Assembly (NCBI GenBank): GCA_019775845.1
Contig: JADQAV010000016.1
Location: 186,001-250,000, forward strand
Source: Myrmaecium sp. VS I D KN 1
Taxonomy: Eukaryota > Ascomycota > Dothideomycetes > Valsariales > Valsariaceae
DNA: 64,000 bases
Direction: 5' to 3'
The notes under the pieces: model-generated
The model's input: the letters and a program-made list of their open reading frames with translations, nothing else
The model's database searches: none
What the model was told of the DNA's origin: nothing
Program-made: the position numbers and the translations under genes
In this document: positions 58,712-64,000 of the stretch, one piece after another
Layout of the letters: every line of letters begins with the position of its first letter
Position numbering within the stretch: the first letter of the stretch is position 1

Positions 58712-60389
58712 TATCAGAAGGTATCAGGACTGTCTAAAAGACAAATCAGGTAACGATTGGCGAAAGTCTTGATGGCTGAGAAGGGCAGTACGTTCAAGTC
58801 GTTCACGAGGCTGACGTTGTGTCGATCTGTGTTGAGACGAAAAAGTAGATGCTAAAGGAGTGCAAATGGTGAAACTCAAAAGAGATAAATCGAGACGCAA
58901 GCTTTACAAACACCGCTTGTTGCAAGTGCTGCATGCAGAAAAGATACCGTGATGGATGCAGCAGTAACAGCGGGATCTCTTGATCCATTAGTAGGCTCAG
59001 TAATAAGCACCTCGTTTTTACAACTCATAACTCCAATCTTCAAATAGGAAGTAGTCATTGCTGGAACTGTCCGACGGCACAGGTTTCCTCGAGCACATGG
59101 CCATAGAAGCATGTGAAAGGAGATAAAGAGGGGAGATCTGAGCATTCAAAAAGATCATGAAGATCCTCGTACAAAACCAGGTCAAAGAAGAAGAACCCGT
59201 TGGAGACACTTTCGTACACTTACATTCGTCCAGCGCGCACGCACATTCGGTAGGCCTGAGGGATCCAAGGACCATAACGTCGAAACCGTAATGTGACTTC
59301 AGTCTGAGTTGGTCGAATATCATCCTCGACGCCCGCTTTCCCCATTGCCCATCAACTTCCTGCTACCAGGGCAAGTCCGGCAAGATGCCAAAGCTAACAT
59401 CATAACGGATCCTTGAGGCGCTTTGTGCAGATGGGTTCCATGGGGTGCTGAGCCATTGTGTTCTGTAGGTACTGGAAGTCCGAATGTCGTTAATGTATGC
59501 TTTCAAGGCAATTGACTTTGAAGCTGCAATAAGAGTATGAGTCTCGGGGCCCTAAGGTGATGAGATGAGGTTGGGATGAGGGCCGGGTGGTAGTTCTTAG
59601 TAAGCTATGACAGGGCACTTCTGCTCCTCCTCCTCGGAGCACATTAACCGCCCTCTCCTACTACTCCGAATATCACGAAAGCTTCAACATGTCTTCTCGA
59701 GTTGGTGCTTCTTACTCCACCGTTAGCTCAGACATCATGCGGCGTGCAACCAGTGCTACACCCGCTACACATGATGCACATGGTGCACACGCTGCACAGC
59801 GCGACTCCAGAGGACTTCATCGGTGGATGCAGTCTGGTGGATGAATCCGAGAAGAGATTCAGAGAGAGAGTCGAGAATGACCAGCACATCTCCAGACCGG
59901 GGTGAAGCCATGGCTGGCGACGCCGACGGCTTCCTGTGGACGGAAGGCTGATCGATCGCAGGCTCAGCCTCACGGCTAGGCCAAGTATCACCGACGCCCG
60001 AGGAAGTCCCTCACACCACGCACCCATCGGACAATTCTCGTCGAAACAGCAGACATTCTACTCCGAGGAGACAGGCCGACAGCCGACACCAGCAAGCTTT
60101 TCCCCTGGTCTCCTCCTCCTGTTAACTCCTTTCCATGCTCTCTGCTGCGCCACCGCATACTGCTTCTCCCGCATCGGCAATGCGGATCCCCTCCCACTCG
60201 CTGCATTCACTTCTAGCGATCCGGCGCTAGGCATGGGTTCCCGCACTTCCATCGAGCATAGCCGCAAAGGCATGGTGCTAATCCGGACTGCTGTACCAGA
60301 AGGAAATGCAAAAGGATGGTGTCCTGTCCTTTGGAGATTCCCATCTCTTTCGCATCCTTCCCGGTCACAAGTTGCACGGCGACCTAGCA
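58712..60389. other. intergenic with one possible micro-ORF
   Basis: About 1.7 kb. A 51-codon frame at 59689-59844 (MSSRVGASYSTVSSDIMRR...) follows a reasonable start context, CTTCAACATG, and is Ala/His-rich, but has no family support and is not called as a gene. The remainder should be promoters of the GTPase and MARVEL genes. Confidence 0.4.
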
Positions 60390-61607
60390 ATGACTACCAC
60401 ATTTCCAGGCGAAGCGACAGCTCACCATGTTGGTCATCGCTGGGTATTGTGGATGCGCATCCCGCAGCTCATTCTTGCGATCATCGTCCTCGGCCTGAAC
60501 GCATGGGGTGTTTACTGGATTTCCTATAGGATCTTTGGCTTTACCCTCACCACAGTTTGTATCCCTTCGTTGTAGGATCTTGACCTGAATGACTGCTAAA
60601 TCGTCACAGGCCATTTGTACCTTCATCATCACCGTGTATTTTCTGGTTGCCGGCACGGCTGTCCCCAGAGCCTACAATGCCTGGGCGCAGCTAGCTTTGG
60701 AGATCCTCATGGTGATATTCTGGTACCGACTCTTTAGCCAGCGCTGTATCCTTAATAGCTAATGCCACCGAAGGTTGATATCCTTCGCGCTTCTTGCATC
60801 TCTCGCCGAGGACTGGAGTGATGATGGCTGCTACGGCCACGGCCACAATTACTACTATTGCTACAAACTCAAGAAACGCTATGACTGGCCCACGAACGGT
60901 GAATACTGGGGAACTCTTGTTGCTGCTACCGTCTTCGGGGCCATCGAGTTGTACGTTCCAATGAGACCGGCCTTGAGCAAAATAATCTTCTAACGTTCCA
61001 CAGCATCCTCTTCCTCATCAGTCTCTGCGCTTTCGGTATTCACCTCCATCGTCATCGCATCGCTGGTCGCCCGTTCAAACCCGGACCCTCGTTCCCGGAG
61101 CCCTACCGGGAACATCAAGGCGATTACCAGCCGCCTACCCAGATTACTCCTTCCGCCTCACAAGTTTACGTTCAGCCTCCGGTCCCGCAGCCATACAACA
61201 ACAGCAACATCCCAGTAACCCCGGACCCCACCCACATCGACAACCCAGATCGCACGCGCTACTCCATCTCCCCGGTCCATGGGCAGAGCCCCAACCAACC
61301 GCTTCCTCCCCAAGGTCATCACGTCCCGCCTCCAGGTGGATCCGCATCTCAGCCTCCAGCCCAATATCGCGAAATCACCGCATCACCGGCGCCATACGCC
61401 CATCTTCAACCTCAGCAATCGCAGTCGCAGGACTGGGCCTCACCGCCGCCGCCTAACCCCAACGCCGCGGAGTTACCAGAGCAGTCCCGCCCCACGGAGC
61501 TGCCGGAACAGTACCCCGTCCCACCTCGTCATCGCGGCGCCACCGAGCTTCCGGAACAGTACCCGGTCCCGGCCAGTCGTCGCGGCGCTATCGAACTGCC
61601 CTGTTGA
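60390..61607 (+). CDS. four-helix MARVEL-type membrane protein with Pro-rich tail
   Basis: Four exons, 60390-60554, 60610-60722, 60774-60950 and 61004-61607, join in phase for 352 residues. Introns are 51-55 bp; intron 2 ends in the less usual AAG, with a CTAAT branch. Four hydrophobic helices occur in the first 200 residues: IPQLILAIIVLGLNAWGVYWI, AICTFIITVYFLVAGTA, LALEILMVIFW...FALLASLA and VFGAIEFILFLISLCAFGIHLH. A Cys/Tyr-rich loop (CYGHGHNYYYCYKLKKRYDW) lies between helices 3 and 4, the MARVEL pattern common in fungal plasma-membrane proteins. The cytosolic tail of about 150 residues is Pro/Gln-rich and ends in three tandem ELPEQ(Y)PVP-like repeats. Confidence 0.85.
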
Positions 61608-62451
61608 GCCCGTGTATGCGCACTTCGTTGGAAGGAGTCGATGTGAAGATGGGGAGCGAGCGTGAGGCGGGTGTTTGGCGGTGTTGTGGTTTTTATATGA
61701 TTCCAACACCCTACCATGTGTGGGGGCGGTATTTACGTTGTCGATGAGTGCGATGCCCTTTATGATACACACTGCTTACATACTTATGATCGTCACTCCA
61801 CTTGTTATCGTTTGATGGTGTTACAAAATCGCCACGATTGTTCCTGTTTTATTTCTCCGACGCCGAGGGGAGGGGAAGTATCTCTTTTTCGTTTTTCCTC
61901 TTCTCTTATAGGTTTGATGCACTGTACTCCCTCCAATGGCATGGAGGAGGGGGGCTATGTCTCAATCCCCATGTATGTCTTTCATTCCCGGGCCAGGATC
62001 AATATACCGTACGTTAGGGCAATGAGAGAGAGGGAAAAAACAAGACGGTCTCTAATGTAGACACACACGTCAAAATATATAATCACCGCAGATGCCGTTT
62101 TGGATATCATTAAGCTCTTCTCTCGCTTGGATATATAGAATCTTCGGTGATTTTTTCCTCTCCTCTCCCCCTTCTGCTCCCCTTTATTATCCCCTCCCTT
62201 TTTCTCTCTCTATGTGTGTATATAGGCGTCTGTGTGTGAGCGTATGCGTATGCGTATCCACATAAAGAATCATGGATAAACCCCGCCCCAGAAAGAATCG
62301 TAGGAAAAATAGACATAGAATCCCATCCATCCACTCATCCATCCATCAATGCATTTCATAACTCATGATCCACCAAAAACCAACCCCTTCCCACTCCCTC
62401 ATATCCCAACCAACCAGCGTTTCCTCTCAAAACAATAGAGATAGGACCTCC
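61608..62451. other. intergenic between convergent genes
   Basis: About 840 bp, T-rich, fitting two facing 3' untranslated regions. A short GCGTAT run lies near 62240-62260. No gene seen. Confidence 0.45.
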
Positions 62452-63999
62452 TCAGATCCTCCCCCCCTCAACAACCTCCCTCGTAAGCAACTCCAACTCG
62501 CCCGTCTCCGCCGTGCGCCGACGCTCGAGGACCCAGCGCTCCTTGCCCTCCCCATCATTCTCGCGGACGTACGCCACGCTATCCGCTGTCGCGCTGCCCT
62601 TGCGACTGTGGCTGTAGCCGTAGCTGGACGGCGGCCCTCCCTTCCAGGACGGGCTGGCGAGCGTGGGCGAGATGGCCAGGCTGTTGAGGTGGTTGTGCGT
62701 GGCGAGCATGGGGCTCGTCAGCGGCTGCGGGTCCGGGAGGGGGTTGGTGGTGATGGGCGGGAGGCGGGGCCGGGTGGGCGAGCTGAAGGGGTGGTGGTGG
62801 AAGGGAGGTGGGGAGGAGGGGATGTGCTTTGGGGGGCTGCTGCTGTTGCTGTTGTCGTAGATGTCGCTGTGGTTGACGGCGGGAGATCGGATGGGGGGAG
62901 GGGGTGAAGGGGTCACACCGCTCCAAACCGCGTGGGAAGACGTGATGGTCGGTTCTTCTTCGTCGCCTTCCCACCCGCCCTGGTCAGCGAAATCCCCCTG
63001 ATCCAGCGCGTTGGAAGCAGCGATCATTTCCGCTTCGTTCTCTTCAGATGACGGGCTCACCGTCGGCAAAGACTGCTGACTTTCTCCGCTCCGGCGACTC
63101 GAACCCCCGCGATTGTCCTGCTGCTGCTCCTCCATCTCCTCCTCTTCAACATCCTCCTCTACCCGCATGGGCGCCAATCCCATCGGACTGCTCGCGCCTC
63201 GGAAAAAGGACAGCCCTCCGGGACTGGTGTTCCTCGGACTGCTCCCTCCAGAGACACTGCCACCACCTCCGCCCCATGCCCCTTTCCTCAACTTGAGCAG
63301 CTGGCTCATACTCCGATCGGCATCAAACTCATCAACCGGACTTCCAAGCCCATAGGGCGAAATGCCTCGCAGCTGTGCCAATCCCGGCGACGGTAACGCA
63401 CCGCCGCTCTGCGGCGCTCCAAGGCTGAAGTGATTGAGACTGATGTAAGAGTTACGCGTGCTGTACTCGCTCCGCTCCGTGATCGGCGTCAAATTCGGTT
63501 CCCGCACGGCATTCCTTCCACTCGGATGACGACCCAAGGCGGCATTCCGTGGTCCGAACCACCCGCCATTCATGAACTGAGCGTCGCCTCCTCCGGGGTT
63601 GGCGTAAAACCCAAACTCTTGTCCATACTCGCCCTCATAGTCGTTCTCGAGAGCCTCGGCATTCGCTGCCGCGATCATGGGATCATCTTCGAGCGCCGAA
63701 TCGTAATCACTGTAGTCGTAATCGTCAACGAAGGCAGTGCTGAAAGAGAAGCCATCATCGGCGCTAGGAGAGAAGGCGAGCTGGGAGGTTTGCGTTTCCT
63801 GACTGAAGCGGCTGTCGTCCGGGATGAGGCTTGGCCGCGACGTGGCTGAAGAGTCGCTTGTGGCACGTTTAGGTGAGGTAGAGGGAACGATATTCGAATC
63901 GATGCTGTTGGAACGTGCAAACCTTCCTTCGGCAGCCGCTTTGTTCGTAGCATCGGCGAGAGCGCTGTGATAAGCGTTCAAATCGGCAAAGGCTGCCAC
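62452..63999 (-). CDS. uncharacterised disordered protein, 5' end outside window
   Basis: The open frame runs through the window edge with no ATG at its start, so at least 515 C-terminal residues are seen and the N-terminus is missing. Not recognised. It is Ser/Pro/Gly-rich with acidic patches (YDYSDYDSALEDD, VEEEEMEEQQQ) and several SP/TP sites. The last 90 residues look conserved and end ERWVLERRRTAETGELELLTREVVEGGRI, preceded by YGYSHSRKGSATADSVAYV. Consistent codon use over 1.5 kb supports a gene. Function unknown; many phosphorylatable sites suggest a regulated scaffold, a guess only. Confidence 0.75.
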   Translation of the reverse strand: MAAFADLNAYHSALADATNKAAAEGRFARSNSIDSNIVPSTSPKRATSDSSATSRPSLIPDDSRFSQETQTSQLAFSPSADDGFSFSTAFVDDYDYSDYDSALEDDPMIAAANAEALENDYEGEYGQEFGFYANPGGGDAQFMNGGWFGPRNAALGRHPSGRNAVREPNLTPITERSEYSTRNSYISLNHFSLGAPQSGGALPSPGLAQLRGISPYGLGSPVDEFDADRSMSQLLKLRKGAWGGGGGSVSGGSSPRNTSPGGLSFFRGASSPMGLAPMRVEEDVEEEEMEEQQQDNRGGSSRRSGESQQSLPTVSPSSEENEAEMIAASNALDQGDFADQGGWEGDEEEPTITSSHAVWSGVTPSPPPPIRSPAVNHSDIYDNSNSSSPPKHIPSSPPPFHHHPFSSPTRPRLPPITTNPLPDPQPLTSPMLATHNHLNSLAISPTLASPSWKGGPPSSYGYSHSRKGSATADSVAYVRENDGEGKERWVLERRRTAETGELELLTREVVEGGRI

Positions 64000-64000
64000 T

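Noticed and set aside
59689-59844. 51-codon Ala/His-rich micro-ORF
   Set aside because: Good start context but no recognised family, no conservation evidence available; recorded as intergenic content only.

Overview
The window is filamentous-fungal nuclear DNA. Genes carry short introns (about 45-75 bp) with GTRNGT-like donors, CTAAC/CTGAC branch points and YAG acceptors. There are no operons or ribosome-binding sites. Recognisable proteins (Sec3, Utp14, Hul5, Aha1, Dlt1, Apd1, Srp40-type, a TamA/Dal81-like Zn2Cys6 regulator) point to Pezizomycotina, most likely Eurotiomycetes (an Aspergillus/Penicillium relative); the genus cannot be fixed from this sequence alone. Gene models below were spliced by hand from donor/acceptor sites and reading phase. 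No tRNA, rRNA or CRISPR was seen.

Layout. 1-5 kb: GPI mannosyltransferase 2 (Gpi18), a small TIR element with an AT-rich core, and a LisH/Srp40-C nucleolar phosphoprotein, all genes on the minus strand. 5.4-10.3 kb: exocyst subunit Sec3. 10.3-21.5 kb: an unusually long, gene-poor stretch holding at best one small two-exon gene (about 15.4 kb, below a TATAAAT box) and many unsupported short ORFs. 21.5-23.5 kb: glycerol kinase. 25.3-27.0 kb: a disordered protein with an AT-hook-like motif. 27.9-32.8 kb: three ribosome-related genes (Utp14, mitochondrial mL41, cytosolic eS17). 34.1-35.7 kb: a PLP aminotransferase.

36.4-42.9 kb is the most accessory-looking part: a Zn2Cys6 transcription factor, a glycoside hydrolase family 32 protein with no signal peptide, and an MFS sugar transporter divergent from the hydrolase. 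The shared GH32/transporter promoter carries a repeated 12-bp palindrome-like motif (ATGCCGGCCGAT, three exact copies plus two partial) and several CreA-type GC boxes. This suggests a locally regulated, glucose-repressed uptake-then-hydrolyse module for a sucrose- or fructan-like oligosaccharide.

43.5-64 kb returns to mostly housekeeping genes: Aha1, Dlt1, the HECT ligase Hul5, an unknown protein with OB-fold-like strands, Apd1-type [2Fe-2S] protein with a polyhistidine insert, a SLIP-GC-like large GTPase whose reading frame is interrupted (frameshift or a 41-nt intron), a four-helix MARVEL-type protein with a repeated proline-rich tail, and the 3' part of an unknown disordered protein cut by the window edge.
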